From Arthrobacter alkaliphilus (GTDB lineage Bacteria > Actinomycetota > Actinomycetes > Actinomycetales > Micrococcaceae), in the NCBI RefSeq assembly GCF_021483235.1, contig NZ_JAKEEC010000016.1:1-64000 (forward strand): a stretch of DNA of 64,000 bases, written 5' to 3'. The notes below the pieces were generated by a model, which searched no databases, was not told where the DNA came from, and worked only from the letters and a program-made list of their open reading frames with translations. This document shows, piece by piece, positions 1 to 8,789 of this stretch. Numbering within the stretch: the first letter of the stretch is position 1; each line of letters starts with the position of its first letter. A program made the translations under genes and the position numbers.

Positions 1-135
1 ATCGTCACCAAAACCCTCCAACTCCTCGCAGCAAAGGGCCAGATCGACCCGAGTGCGCCGTCGTACGCCATTGACCGGTACAAGCTCCTGGACGTGAACT
101 CCGGAACCACCGGCTCCGCAGGCGGAGAAAGCTAA
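1..135 (+). CDS. C-terminal tail of an unidentified protein (partial)
   Basis: Frame 1 is open from the first base and gives 44 residues ending in TAA at 133-135, so this is the 3' end of a gene that starts outside the window. The tail reads as an amphipathic stretch, then a segment with YAIDRYKLLD, then a Gly/Ser-rich end. That ending resembles the C-terminus of a NitT/TauT-type ABC substrate-binding protein, but too little is present to assign it. A strong hairpin follows 11 bases after the stop, which supports this being a real gene end. Confidence 0.6.
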   Translation: MVTKTLQLLAAKGQIDPSAPSYAIDRYKLLDVNSGTTGSAGGES

Positions 136-146
136 GGCCTGCAAAA

Positions 147-185
147 ACATCGGCGGCGGTGCTCCCTGAGCACCGCCGCCGATGT
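147..185. terminator. Bidirectional intrinsic terminator
   Basis: A perfect 17-bp inverted repeat (147-163 with 169-185) encloses a 5-nt loop. It lies between the plus-strand stop at 135 and the minus-strand stop at 195. On the minus strand the stem is followed by a run of five T (complement of 143-147), as in a rho-independent terminator. On the plus strand the T run is short (ATTT), so termination there may be weaker. Confidence 0.85.
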
Positions 186-194
186 GATTTCCTC

Positions 195-386
195 TTACGC
201 TCCGAGCGAGCGGTGATCCACCACGAATCCCGTGGCCGCACTCTCCCTGACCGCGTTGATACCGGCCACGAGGGCCGCGATATCCGGGAACCTGGGCGAC
301 ACTGCCACGACCGTTCCATCATCGGCCTTCAAGCGGAACCGGAACGATTGTTCCCCTGCCTTCAAGATCTCGAAAATGCCAGACAT
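195..386 (-). CDS. YegP-like DUF1508 small protein
   Basis: A 63-residue protein with the layout of one DUF1508/YegP unit: an N-terminal FEI strand, a FRFRLKADDG turn, then a Ser-Pro-rich strand and a helix with the GINAVRESA pattern typical of the repeat. The function of the family is poorly known. The open frame extends far upstream, but the ATG at 386 is preceded by GGAAAGAGAG and begins exactly at the domain, so that start is chosen. It ends just before the hairpin at 147-185. Confidence 0.82.
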   Translation of the reverse strand: MSGIFEILKAGEQSFRFRLKADDGTVVAVSPRFPDIAALVAGINAVRESAATGFVVDHRSLGA

Positions 387-491
387 AGACTCTCTTTCCA
401 CCGTGGATGCGACGCTGCACCCGCTGCGATGACCACTGACTCTCGTGAAGTCCCTAAGAGAATATCGGCCACGCAAGCGGGTCAGAAGGCC

Positions 492-548
492 TACCCGTGG
501 GTAATATTCAACCTTTTTCGGTAGACCAAACTTTTGCATGAACATGCA
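492..548. promoter_or_regulatory. Two short palindromes upstream of mocA-like gene
   Basis: TACCC-GT-GGGTA (492-503) and TGCATG-AA-CATGCA (535-548) lie in the 200-bp gap between the DUF1508 gene and the plus-strand gene at 586. Both are perfect inverted repeats with 2-nt spacers. The second ends 37 bases before the start codon, where an operator or leader element could act. Assignment as regulatory is inference. The rest of the 387-585 gap shows no gene. Confidence 0.35.
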
Positions 549-585
549 TGGATACCTTGGAGTACCCCGTGGATAGGGTGAACAC

Positions 586-1215
586 ATGAACGATTCCAGC
601 ACCGTGCCCACCACTGGCGTGCTGTTGGCCGGCGGGGCGGGAACGCGCCTAGGCCTGGGCCCGAAGGCCCTGCTGCCGTTCCGCGGACGCACCTTGGTGG
701 AGGAACTCGCCGCCACATTGCTCGACGGCGGTTGCCGGGAGGTGGTGGTGGTGCTCGGTGCCGGCGCCGCGGAGGTCCGCCGGGCGACAAAACTGGACAA
801 GTACCTCGTGGTGGACAACCCGGAGTGGGCGAGCGGCATGGCCGGTTCGCTTCGTGCCGGTGTCGCGGCGGCCGCCGAAGGCCACCATGTCATGGTGGCC
901 TTGGTGGACCAGCCCGGGGTGACATCCGGCGTCGTTGCCAGGCTGCTGGCCGCGCATCGGGACGGACGCGTGACCGCCGCGGGATACGCGGAACCCCCCT
1001 TCGAGGGTGGCCGCACCGCAAAACTCCGGCGCGGCCACCCCTTGATCATCGATGCCACCCTCCGTGCCGAAGCGGCCGAAGCCGCCGTGGGCGACGCCGG
1101 AGCCCGCCGTTTCTTCAAAGCCCACCCGGGCCTCGTGGACGTCATCGACTGCAGCGACCTCGCCGATGGAGCCGACGTCGACACGAAGGACCAGCTGCAC
1201 CTCCTCGGCGATTAG
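586..1215 (+). CDS. MocA-like molybdenum cofactor cytidylyltransferase
   Basis: A 209-residue protein of the MobA/MocA nucleotidyltransferase family. The N-terminal LAGGAGTRLG loop followed by PKALLPF (about residues 14-31) is the nucleotide-binding signature. VALVDQPG (about 104-111) is the second motif of MocA-type enzymes, which carry Q where MobA has D. Members transfer CMP to molybdopterin to make the MCD cofactor of xanthine dehydrogenase-class enzymes. The gene is convergent with the xanthine dehydrogenase large subunit and ends 1 bp from its stop, supporting a role in maturing that enzyme. The ATG at 586 is the first in frame and precedes the motif by 14 residues. Confidence 0.88.
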   Translation: MNDSSTVPTTGVLLAGGAGTRLGLGPKALLPFRGRTLVEELAATLLDGGCREVVVVLGAGAAEVRRATKLDKYLVVDNPEWASGMAGSLRAGVAAAAEGHHVMVALVDQPGVTSGVVARLLAAHRDGRVTAAGYAEPPFEGGRTAKLRRGHPLIIDATLRAEAAEAAVGDAGARRFFKAHPGLVDVIDCSDLADGADVDTKDQLHLLGD

Positions 1216-1216
1216 C

Positions 1217-4006
1217 TCACACCAGTTGCACGGTGGCAGCAGCGTCCTTCAGTGCGAGGTAGATCTTGTCCCGCGCGATGGGGAGCGCCGTGAACCGGAT
1301 TCCCGTGGCGTTCCGGATGGCGTTGGCCAAGGCGGGTGCCACCGGGTTGAACGGGCTCTCACTCATGGACTTCGCCCCCAGCGGTCCCATCTCATCGTTT
1401 GTTTTCGCGAAGTAGACCTCGCTGCGCGGCACGTCCGCGAAGGACGGGATGTGGTACTGCCGCAGGATGTCCGTGGTGACCTTCCCGGCGTCGTTCACCC
1501 GGACTTCCTCGTACAGCGCGACCCCCAGCGCCTGGGCGATTCCGCCTTCCACCTGGCCGCGGCATTGCCGGGGATTGACCACGACGCCGGCATCGGCCGC
1601 CTGGACGCTCTGCAGGATCCGCAACTCCCCCGTGCCGGTGTTCACGGCAACCCGGAACCCGTGGACGTTGAAGGCGACCGAACGCGGAGTCCCGCCCCCG
1701 CGACCCTCGGAGGCGAGTTCGATCCCCGCTGCCTCGGCGCGCGTGGACAGCTCGGCAAGCGTGAGGCGCTTACCGTGGCATTCCACGGCGCCCTCGATCA
1801 GGACGCAGCTCCCCGCATCGGCCCCGAGGATTCCGGCGGCGAACGCCCGGAGGCGAACAGCGAGTTCCTGGGCCGCGAGCAGCGTGGCCTGCCCTGCCAC
1901 CACTGTTCCGGCGGAACCGAACGCGCCGGTGTCATGCTCCACGAGGTCCGTGTCGGACTGGCGGACTGCCACGTTCGACGCCGTCGTGGACAGCGCGGTC
2001 GCCGCCAGCTGCGCGTGGACCGTGGTGGTGCCGTTGCCGAACTCCGCGGTCCCGACGGCGGCGTCGAAGGTGCCGTCGGGAAGTAGCCTGAGGTGCGTGT
2101 GCGCGAAGTGGCCGCGCGGCGGAACGGTGTCGATCATGGACAGTGCGGAACCGACGCCGGTGACCCATTCCGGGCCAAGGTCGTCGAGCCCGGCGAGGCG
2201 GTAGCGTTCGCCGCCGCGCTCCAAGGCATCCCGGACCAAGGCCACGCACTGGTCCAGTCCGTAGCTCCCATAGAAGACGTCCTCTTCCGGCTCCGGATTC
2301 GTTGAGAGCATGTGGTCCCCTGGCCGGACCATGTTTTTGAGCCGGAAGTCCAAGGGGTCCATGCCGATTCCGACGGCAAGTTCGTCCATGGCGGATTCGA
2401 TCGCGAAAATCATCTGGCTGAGACCATAGCCACGGAAGGCGCCGGCCGGGACCGTGTTCGTGTAGACGGCCTGCGCGTCTACCTTCTTGTTGGCGCATTT
2501 GTAGACAGCGAGTGACTCGCCGCAACCGTGGAACATCACACCGGGCGCGTGGTTTCCGTACGCGCCGGTATTGGTGACCACATCCACCTGCATCGCGGTC
2601 AAGTGGCCGTCGCTGGTGGCTCCGGCCTTGACCTTGATGGTGAACGGATGGCGTGTGGTGGTCGCAGCGAATTGCTCCGTCCGGGTGAACTCCACCTGCA
2701 CGGGCCGGCGCAGCTTGAGTGCCGCCATGGCAACGAGGTCCTCGGTGAGCACCTCTTGCTTGCCGCCAAACCCGCCGCCCACGCGTCCGGCCACCACGCG
2801 GATACGGTCTTCCGGAAGATCGAACACCCGGGCGAGTGTCCGCCGGACCAGGAACGGGACCTGGCTGGATGAACGCACCACGAGCCTGTCCTCCGCTGGA
2901 TTCCCGGAGGGCTCCACCCATGCGATGGAACAGTGCGTTTCCATCGCGACGTGCTGCACCCGCTGCGTCTGGTACGTGTTCTCGTGGATGAAGCCGGCCG
3001 CGGCGAATCCGGCTTCGACGTTCCCCAGCTCGGAATGGACTTCCGCCACCACGTTGTCCTGCGGGCGCGAAATCCGGGTTATTTCCCCGTCTTTGTCCCC
3101 ATGGATCGCGGGGGCACCCGGCAACAAGGCCTCCTGCGGCGAGAAGACGGCGTCCAGGAGTTCGTACTCGACCTTGATAGCCCGGGCCCCGGCTTCGGCC
3201 GCGCCCACCGATTCGGCGACGACGGCGGCCACCCGCTGGCCGATGAAGCGCACCACGTCGTCGAGGACACGGGTGTCGTCCGGGTCGTCGGTGTAGAGCT
3301 CGTGCTGGGCTGTTGAGAACAACCGGGCCGGCGCGTCCTCGTGCGTGAAGACCGCGACGACGCCGGGTACCTGGAGGGCCGCCGTCGTGTCGATGGAAAC
3401 AATGCGCGCGTGCGCATGCGGCGAGCGCAGCAACCTGAGGTGCAGCAGTCCCGGGAGTTGTTCCGCGGGGACGTCGAGCGTGTAGCGCGCGGTACCGGTG
3501 ACGACGGCGCGTCCCGCCGGCGCAGGGACGTCGTCGCCGAGCTGGCCTGTTCCGGCGTCGTGCGTGCTGTGCCCCTCGCGGGCGACTCCGCACACCGCGT
3601 CCGCAATGGAGCGGTAACCCGTGCAGCGGCACAGGTTTCCCTTGAGGTTTCGCGGGAGGTTGGCTTTTTGTTCCTCGTCGAAGGTGGCGGCGGTCATCAT
3701 CATGCCGGCTGTGCAGAAGCCGCACTGGAAACCCTGGTGTTCCAGGAACTGCTCCTGTACCGGATGCAGTTCCTCGCCACGCGACAGCCCCTCGATGGTG
3801 GTGACCGAGTGCCCTTCGGCACGCACCGCCGGGTAGATGCAACTGTGCACGGGAGTTCCGTCGACGTGAACGGTGCAGGCGCCACAGTCCCCGCCGTCGC
3901 AGCCTTTCTTGACGCCGAAGTTGCCTTGTTCACGGAGGAACGTCCGGAGGCACTGGCCCGGGCGGGGTGCGGCCTCGGTGGTGGTTCCGTTGATCTCGAT
4001 TGCCAT
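1217..4006 (-). CDS. Xanthine dehydrogenase, fused [2Fe-2S] and molybdopterin subunit
   Basis: 929 residues. Residues 1 to about 165 form the two-cluster iron-sulfur domain: CDGGDCGAC with a later HSC for the plant-type cluster, then CGFCTAG and CRCTGY for the second. The rest is the molybdenum hydroxylase domain, with [15 protein letters not shown] and a C-terminal GAKSMSES loop whose Glu matches the catalytic base of the family. The enzyme would oxidise hypoxanthine/xanthine to urate in the cytoplasm. The open frame extends upstream, but ATG 4006 has AGGAGG 7 bases before it and starts at the ferredoxin domain. It follows the FAD subunit by 2 bp. The fusion order (Fe-S with Mo, FAD separate) differs from the XdhA/XdhB split of Rhodobacter. 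Confidence 0.92.
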   Translation of the reverse strand: MAIEINGTTTEAAPRPGQCLRTFLREQGNFGVKKGCDGGDCGACTVHVDGTPVHSCIYPAVRAEGHSVTTIEGLSRGEELHPVQEQFLEHQGFQCGFCTAGMMMTAATFDEEQKANLPRNLKGNLCRCTGYRSIADAVCGVAREGHSTHDAGTGQLGDDVPAPAGRAVVTGTARYTLDVPAEQLPGLLHLRLLRSPHAHARIVSIDTTAALQVPGVVAVFTHEDAPARLFSTAQHELYTDDPDDTRVLDDVVRFIGQRVAAVVAESVGAAEAGARAIKVEYELLDAVFSPQEALLPGAPAIHGDKDGEITRISRPQDNVVAEVHSELGNVEAGFAAAGFIHENTYQTQRVQHVAMETHCSIAWVEPSGNPAEDRLVVRSSSQVPFLVRRTLARVFDLPEDRIRVVAGRVGGGFGGKQEVLTEDLVAMAALKLRRPVQVEFTRTEQFAATTTRHPFTIKVKAGATSDGHLTAMQVDVVTNTGAYGNHAPGVMFHGCGESLAVYKCANKKVDAQAVYTNTVPAGAFRGYGLSQMIFAIESAMDELAVGIGMDPLDFRLKNMVRPGDHMLSTNPEPEEDVFYGSYGLDQCVALVRDALERGGERYRLAGLDDLGPEWVTGVGSALSMIDTVPPRGHFAHTHLRLLPDGTFDAAVGTAEFGNGTTTVHAQLAATALSTTASNVAVRQSDTDLVEHDTGAFGSAGTVVAGQATLLAAQELAVRLRAFAAGILGADAGSCVLIEGAVECHGKRLTLAELSTRAEAAGIELASEGRGGGTPRSVAFNVHGFRVAVNTGTGELRILQSVQAADAGVVVNPRQCRGQVEGGIAQALGVALYEEVRVNDAGKVTTDILRQYHIPSFADVPRSEVYFAKTNDEMGPLGAKSMSESPFNPVAPALANAIRNATGIRFTALPIARDKIYLALKDAAATVQLV

Positions 4007-4008
4007 GC

Positions 4009-4944
4009 TCAGGCCTCCTTCTGTTGGGTGGACGGTTGCGGCGAGGTGGCATGCGGCGGCCAAAAATCGCCGGAGACTGTGAGCGGTCCGTCGCCTGGAG
4101 CCGGGCCGCACAGCTCCACGCGGATCTCCTCGGCGAGCCGGAACGTCATGTCGCGGCGCCATTCCGGGAGCCCGTGGATGTCGTCGTGGTAGAGCTCGGT
4201 GGGAATCGAGTGCCCGACGGCGGCGGCCAACTGCCCGGCGTCCGGCAACCCGGGGGCGGCGAACCTCAGCTGCACGGGCCGCTTGGTGGCCGCGGTGACG
4301 GTGAGGACCAGGCCGCCATCGGCGTCGAGCCTTCCGATCAGCAGCACCCCGGAGCGTCCGAGGTTGCTGAGCGAGAGCCGCCGGAAGGCCACCTTGGCTG
4401 CCAGGGCCGGCGCCGGCAGGTGGATGCTGCGCAGGAGTTCGCCGGGTGCCAGGCAGTTTTTGCCGTCCCCGGTCACGAACTCGGCCACTGGAACGGTACG
4501 GCTGCCGCCTCCCGGGCTAAGGATGGTCGCGGTGCCATCCAGGCCGGCGCACAGCGAGATCATCGGGCCGGCCGGGAGTGAAGTGCAAAGATTGCCGCCA
4601 ACGGTGGACATGTTCCACACCTTGAAGGAGGCCACGAAGGAGTCGCAGCACGGGCGGAAAAGCGCCAGTCCCGGCCAGTTCCGGCCTGCCACCGCGTCAG
4701 ATACCGGGAGGGCGTAGAGCTCGGCGACTGTGCAGGTGGCGGCCAGCTCAACGCCGGCATCGCTCACGGTCACGGCGGGCCAGCCCGCTTGGCCCAGGTC
4801 GAGCAGCCGTTTGAGCGGTTCTTCACTGCCCACTGGACTGCCGTAGGAGAACAGGACTGTACCGCCGGCGAGCCAGGCGTCGCCTTCGCGCCACTGGCCC
4901 GGGTCCGAAGTCGCCACCACGGACTCGATGGTGTTCATGTCCAT
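4009..4944 (-). CDS. Xanthine dehydrogenase FAD-binding subunit
   Basis: 311 residues of the CO-dehydrogenase flavoprotein/xanthine dehydrogenase FAD family. WLAGGT (about residues 24-29) and MSTVGGNLCTSLPAG (about 112-126) are the two FAD-contact motifs, and a CODH FAD C-terminal domain follows. It would pass electrons from the Fe-S clusters to NAD+. It sits between xdhC and the large subunit in one minus-strand unit. The ATG at 4944 has AAGGTGA at a normal distance and overlaps xdhC by 10 bp. The second ATG at 4938 would give a 4-bp ATGA overlap and is an alternative. Confidence 0.9.
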   Translation of the reverse strand: MDMNTIESVVATSDPGQWREGDAWLAGGTVLFSYGSPVGSEEPLKRLLDLGQAGWPAVTVSDAGVELAATCTVAELYALPVSDAVAGRNWPGLALFRPCCDSFVASFKVWNMSTVGGNLCTSLPAGPMISLCAGLDGTATILSPGGGSRTVPVAEFVTGDGKNCLAPGELLRSIHLPAPALAAKVAFRRLSLSNLGRSGVLLIGRLDADGGLVLTVTAATKRPVQLRFAAPGLPDAGQLAAAVGHSIPTELYHDDIHGLPEWRRDMTFRLAEEIRVELCGPAPGDGPLTVSGDFWPPHATSPQPSTQQKEA

Positions 4945-6125
4945 GGGGTCACCTTGCTGTCCTCGGGGGTGTTGGTCTGGTGGATGGGTCCTGTCCCGTC
5001 CTTGAGCGGGGCCGCGGTGGAAGCCGGGCGGCGGGAGGCAAGGATTTCGGCGGTAATGGAAACGGCCACCTCGGCTGGAGTGACCGCGCCAAGATCCAGT
5101 CCGATCGGCGAATGCAGGCGTTCGAGGGCCTCAGCCGACGTCCCGCACGCAAGGAGCCCGTCGATCCGTTGGCGGTGGCTGCGCCTCGAACCCATCGCTC
5201 CCACATACGCAAGATCCAGGCCGAGGGCGGTCTCCAGCAGCGGGACATCGAACTTCGGATCGTGGGTCAGCACGCACACCACCGTGCGGGAATCGATCCG
5301 GCCGGCAGCTGCTTCGGCGGCAAGGTAGCGGTGCGGCCAGTCCGTGACGAGGTGGTCGGCGGCGAGGAAACGGCCCTGGCCCGAGAACGCGGGCCGGGCA
5401 TCGCACAACGTGACCTCATAGCCCAGGAGTTTCCCGGCGGGGAGCAATGCCGCGCCGAAGTCGTTGGCGCCAAAGATGAGCATGCGCGCCGCCGGCAAGC
5501 GGCTTTCAACAAAGAGGGTGATGGGTTCGGGCTGCGTTGTGTTCCCGCAACCTTCGGCCGGGGCGAGCCGTACCAAACCGGTGCGGCCACCGTGCAGGAG
5601 CGGCTCCAGTTGCGCGGCCGCCGCGCGGATCACTGCCTGGTCCCTGCCAAGCAGGGTTGCAAGCTCCCGCGAATCGGCAGCGCGGAAACCCGCCGGATCC
5701 GGAACGACGACGGCTCCTCCAGGGGCGTCGAGCCTGCGTATCAGGGCCAAGGCGGTGCCGCCGGAAGCCTTGTTTAGGAGTGCAAGGTCGAGTCCCGCGG
5801 TGCTGGTTGATTGGATGGGCTGGATGTGGACTTCCAGCTCGCCGCCGCAGGTGAGCCCGACGGCGAACGCGTCCTCGGCGCTGTAGCCGAACGACTCGAG
5901 CCGGCTGCCGCCGTCGTGCATTGTCTGCAGGGCGGCCTCCACTACGGCACCTTCCACGCAGCCTCCGGAGAGGCTGCCAAGGACATCGCCGTGCTCGGAA
6001 ACCAGCATAGACGTTCCGAGGGGCCGCGGGACAGAGCCTCCTGCGGCCACGATGGTGGCGATGGCGCATCGCTGCCCGGAGAGCACAGGCCGCCACGTGC
6101 CCAGCGAGGGCATCAAATCCAGCAT
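4935..6125 (-). CDS. xdhC: XdhC-type Mo-cofactor insertion/sulfuration chaperone
   Basis: 396 residues. The N-terminal XdhC/CoxI domain shows GSVPRPLGTSM and GSLSGGCVEGAVV (about residues 31-60). The C-terminal domain is a Rossmann fold with IFGANDFG and a GAMGSRRSHRQR segment, the usual two-domain layout. Family members bind the molybdenum cofactor, promote its sulfuration and load it into xanthine dehydrogenase. ATG 6125 has AAAGGAAG upstream. It is the first xdh gene after the permease, and the 290-bp gap before it may hold its own promoter. Confidence 0.92.
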   Translation of the reverse strand: MLDLMPSLGTWRPVLSGQRCAIATIVAAGGSVPRPLGTSMLVSEHGDVLGSLSGGCVEGAVVEAALQTMHDGGSRLESFGYSAEDAFAVGLTCGGELEVHIQPIQSTSTAGLDLALLNKASGGTALALIRRLDAPGGAVVVPDPAGFRAADSRELATLLGRDQAVIRAAAAQLEPLLHGGRTGLVRLAPAEGCGNTTQPEPITLFVESRLPAARMLIFGANDFGAALLPAGKLLGYEVTLCDARPAFSGQGRFLAADHLVTDWPHRYLAAEAAAGRIDSRTVVCVLTHDPKFDVPLLETALGLDLAYVGAMGSRRSHRQRIDGLLACGTSAEALERLHSPIGLDLGAVTPAEVAVSITAEILASRRPASTAAPLKDGTGPIHQTNTPEDSKVTPWT

Positions 6126-6256
6126 GGCAACACTTCCTTTACCGAGGTCCCGGACCGGAGACCCGCCCGGGGCAGTGTGCGATCTTGCCTCATATTCTCA
6201 TTCCTTGCGTCTGTTCAGGAGAGTTTCGGGTCAACGTGTAACCCTCTACGTGAAGA

Positions 6257-6292
6257 GGACCGGGGCGGGCCTCTCATTTCCCACCCCGGTCC
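6257..6292 (-). terminator. Hairpin between purine permease and xdhC
   Basis: A 13-bp GC-rich stem (6257-6269 with 6280-6292, one mismatch) closes a 10-nt loop. In the minus direction it follows the permease stop at 6416 by about 120 bases and precedes the xdhC start by about 130. Only a weak T run follows, so it could terminate, attenuate or stabilise the upstream message. The rest of the 6126-6415 gap shows no gene. Confidence 0.5.
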
Positions 6293-6415
6293 TTAGCGGA
6301 ACGGCCGCTCTTCACCGCCGCCCGCCGTCGTCGTCGGAGCCATGCGCCGGGCGACGGTCGGCGGACGCCTATTCATTGCGGTGACGTGCGGCCGGACCGC
6401 CGTCTCAATGGCCGG

Positions 6416-7924
6416 CTACCCTCCGAGGAAGGCGCTGATCGGCCCGCGGGCGAAGTAGATCAAGAAGCCCAAGGTCACCACCCACATGAGCGGATGGACC
6501 TTCTTGCCCTTCCCGGACGCCGCGTGGATCACGGCCCAGGAGATGAATCCGACGCCGATGCCGTTGGCGATGGAGTAGGTCAACGGCATGGTGACGATGG
6601 TGAGGAAGGCAGGCAGCGCCACGGAGAACTTGGAGAACTTGATCTCGCGGATCTGTGCCATCATCATCGCGCCCACTACCACCAACGCCGCGGCCGCAAC
6701 TTCGAGCGGAACCACGCTGGTGAGCGGGGTCAGGAACATCGAGCCCAGGAACAGCAGACCGGTGACCACCGAAGCCAGACCGGTGCGGGCACCTTCGCCG
6801 ATGCCGGCCGCGGAGTCGATGTACACGGTGTTGGACGAGCCCGACGTCGCGCCGCCGGCTACCGCGCCCAGGCCCTCGACGATGAAGGCCGACTTGAGCC
6901 TTGGGAAGGTGCCGTCCTTGTAGGCTACGCCGGCGCTCTTGGCTAGGCCGGTCATGGTGCCCATGGCGTCGAAGAAGTTGGTAAACACCAGGGTGAACAC
7001 CAACATGGTGGCCGCCAGCCCGCCGATCCGCGAGAACGAACCGAAGAGGTCGAAGTGGCCCACCAGGCTGAAGTCGGGGGCGGATACCAGCTGGCCCGAG
7101 AGGACCGGGGTGTTGAGGTGCCAGCCACCGGGATTGGCGGCGCTGCCAGGCCCGATGTGCATGAAGGCCTCGACGACGGCGGCGAGGACCGTGGTGGCGA
7201 CGATTCCGATCAGGAGGCCGCCTTGGATCTTGCGGGCCACGAGGATTCCCATGACCAGCAGACCGACAATGAAAACGAGGGTGGGGATGGACGTGATGGA
7301 ACCATCAGTGCCGAGTTGTACCGGCGGTCCGCCTTTTGTGGCGCGGACGAAGCCGGAATCGACGAAGCCGATGAAGGCGATGAACAGGCCGATGCCAACG
7401 GTGATGGCGGCCTTGAGTTCCCTGGGAACGGCCTTGAAGATCGCGGTCCGTGCACCCGTGACGCCGAACAGGACAATCAGGATGCCGTTGATGACCACCA
7501 GGCCCATGGCTTCCGGCCAAGTGACCTCATGGATGACCGCGACCGCGAGGAACGAGTTGATTCCCAGGCCGGCGGCGAGCCCGAAGGGCAGGTTCGCGAT
7601 CAGGCCGAAGAGGACAGTCATGACACCGGCGGTCAGGCCGGTAACTGCCCCCACCTGCGCTGCGGACAACCATCCGCCGGCCACATCCGTGGGCGCGTTC
7701 TGGGCTGAGAAGCCGCCCAGGATCAGTGGGTTGAGGATGACGATGTAGGCCATCGTGAAGAACGTGACGATGCCGCCGCGGAATTCGCGGGCCAGCGTGG
7801 AGCCACGCTTGGTGATCTGGAAGAAACGATCCAGGAAGGAGTTCGGCGCCGGGCGCTTGGGGCTGCTGCCCCGCTGTGCAGGTTCAGTTGCCGTTCGCAT
7901 TTCTGCGGGGTCCAGGATTGTCAT
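6416..7924 (-). CDS. AzgA/PbuG-type adenine/guanine/hypoxanthine permease (NCS2)
   Basis: 502 residues with about 12 to 14 hydrophobic segments. The N-terminal LDRFFQITKRGST followed by REFRGGIVTFFTMAYI (about residues 31-60) is the hallmark of the AzgA-like branch of purine permeases. The central SSNTVYIDSAAGIGEGARTG block is also typical. It would import guanine/hypoxanthine/adenine by proton symport for the deaminase next to it. It starts 15 bp after the guaD stop in the same direction, so co-transcription is likely. The start at 7924 lacks a strong SD; ATG 7900 is an alternative. Confidence 0.9.
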   Translation of the reverse strand: MTILDPAEMRTATEPAQRGSSPKRPAPNSFLDRFFQITKRGSTLAREFRGGIVTFFTMAYIVILNPLILGGFSAQNAPTDVAGGWLSAAQVGAVTGLTAGVMTVLFGLIANLPFGLAAGLGINSFLAVAVIHEVTWPEAMGLVVINGILIVLFGVTGARTAIFKAVPRELKAAITVGIGLFIAFIGFVDSGFVRATKGGPPVQLGTDGSITSIPTLVFIVGLLVMGILVARKIQGGLLIGIVATTVLAAVVEAFMHIGPGSAANPGGWHLNTPVLSGQLVSAPDFSLVGHFDLFGSFSRIGGLAATMLVFTLVFTNFFDAMGTMTGLAKSAGVAYKDGTFPRLKSAFIVEGLGAVAGGATSGSSNTVYIDSAAGIGEGARTGLASVVTGLLFLGSMFLTPLTSVVPLEVAAAALVVVGAMMMAQIREIKFSKFSVALPAFLTIVTMPLTYSIANGIGVGFISWAVIHAASGKGKKVHPLMWVVTLGFLIYFARGPISAFLGG

Positions 7925-7939
7925 TTTCAGCCACCGGCC

Positions 7940-8434
7940 CTAGTAGTCAATCCTGGAGTCGAGCGTGTTCCAGGTGTTGAACGGTTGGAGGATGGCCGGT
8001 GCCTGGGGATCGCCCAGTTCCAGTTTGGTGACCGGCATGAGCGTGTTCCGGTCTTCGTTCTCGAAGTATTCGTAGAAGACCGCGTCGTCGAAGCCGACGG
8101 ATGCGGCATCGTGCCGGTCGGCCGCGAAAACAACGTTGCTGATGCGCGCCCAGAGCGCCGATGCCAGGCACATGGGGCAAGGCTCGCAGCTCGTGTAAAG
8201 GGTGGCTCCGCTGAGGTCGAAGGTGCCCAGCTCGCGGCAGGCGTTCCGGATGGCGGTGACCTCGGCGTGGGCCGTGGGGTCGTTGCTCGCGGTGACCCGG
8301 TTGACGCCTTCGAAGGCGCGGCCATCCGCGGTGACAATGACGGCGCCGAACGGGCCGCCGCTGTTGAGGACATTGGCTGTTGCCAGCTCAATGGATGTGG
8401 CCAAGAAATGTTCGGCCGTGACGGTGGTACTCAT
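7940..8434 (-). CDS. guaD: Guanine deaminase (cytidine-deaminase fold)
   Basis: 164 residues, full length for the small GuaD family of zinc deaminases. The zinc site is seen as HAE (H56, E58) and PCPMC (C86, C89). The C-terminal FYEYFENED segment resembles the lid of B. subtilis GuaD. It would convert guanine to xanthine, feeding xanthine dehydrogenase. It is the first gene of the minus-strand series. AAGGAAG lies 6 bases before ATG 8434, and that SD is itself inside a hairpin (8441-8460). Confidence 0.9.
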   Translation of the reverse strand: MSTTVTAEHFLATSIELATANVLNSGGPFGAVIVTADGRAFEGVNRVTASNDPTAHAEVTAIRNACRELGTFDLSGATLYTSCEPCPMCLASALWARISNVVFAADRHDAASVGFDDAVFYEYFENEDRNTLMPVTKLELGDPQAPAILQPFNTWNTLDSRIDY

Positions 8435-8440
8435 GTGCGA

Positions 8441-8460
8441 CTTCCTTAGTGCTGAGGAAG
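8441..8460 (-). promoter_or_regulatory. Hairpin occluding the guaD ribosome binding site
   Basis: On the transcript of guaD, CTTCCT pairs with AGGAAG, extended by a wobble and an A-T pair to 8 bp with a 4-nt loop. The 3' arm contains the AAGGAAG Shine-Dalgarno element. If it forms, it would limit ribosome access. Whether it is regulated cannot be read from sequence. Confidence 0.45.
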
Positions 8461-8631
8461 CCTGGAACCAGAGGGGCGTCTGAACATGACAGACCAGTGC
8501 TGCGATTACCAGGCTTCAGCATGTGCTTTTGAAGGTTTCGCCTGGTAGATAGCTTCCCGGAGTCCGGGTGCCCGCCTTTGGCAAATCGAGATTAGCACCG
8601 GTGATGTGAGCCGCGCCATAGTTTCTGGAAA

Positions 8632-8693
8632 AAAAGTTTCGACATGTGAAATGTGGTGGTCACATTGCGAACTTTGCACGGCACACCTACGCT
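8632..8693 (+). promoter_or_regulatory. Putative operator and promoter for the 8-oxoguanine deaminase gene
   Basis: An inverted repeat AATGTG-N5-CACATT (8650-8666) is nested inside a looser one, AAAGTTTCG (8632-8640) with CGAACTTT (8668-8675). Directly after it come TTGCGA (8665-8670) and TACGCT (8688-8693), spaced 17 bp, as a plausible sigma-A type promoter. The start codon is about 90 bases further. The inverted repeat overlaps the -35 element, as expected for a repressor site. It lies in the divergent gap between guaD and the next gene, so it could control both. Confidence 0.5.
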
Positions 8694-8789
8694 GGGTGCC
8701 ACCGGCAGGGTTGACCTCCCGGAAACCTGGATCAGCAGACAGGAACCACTGAGCTGGAACGCAACCACGCCGACCAGACAAGGATTCCA

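Noticed and set aside
1052..2086. 344-residue plus-strand frame overlapping mocA and the xdh large subunit
   Set aside because: It overlaps two genes with clear motifs and has no family features of its own.
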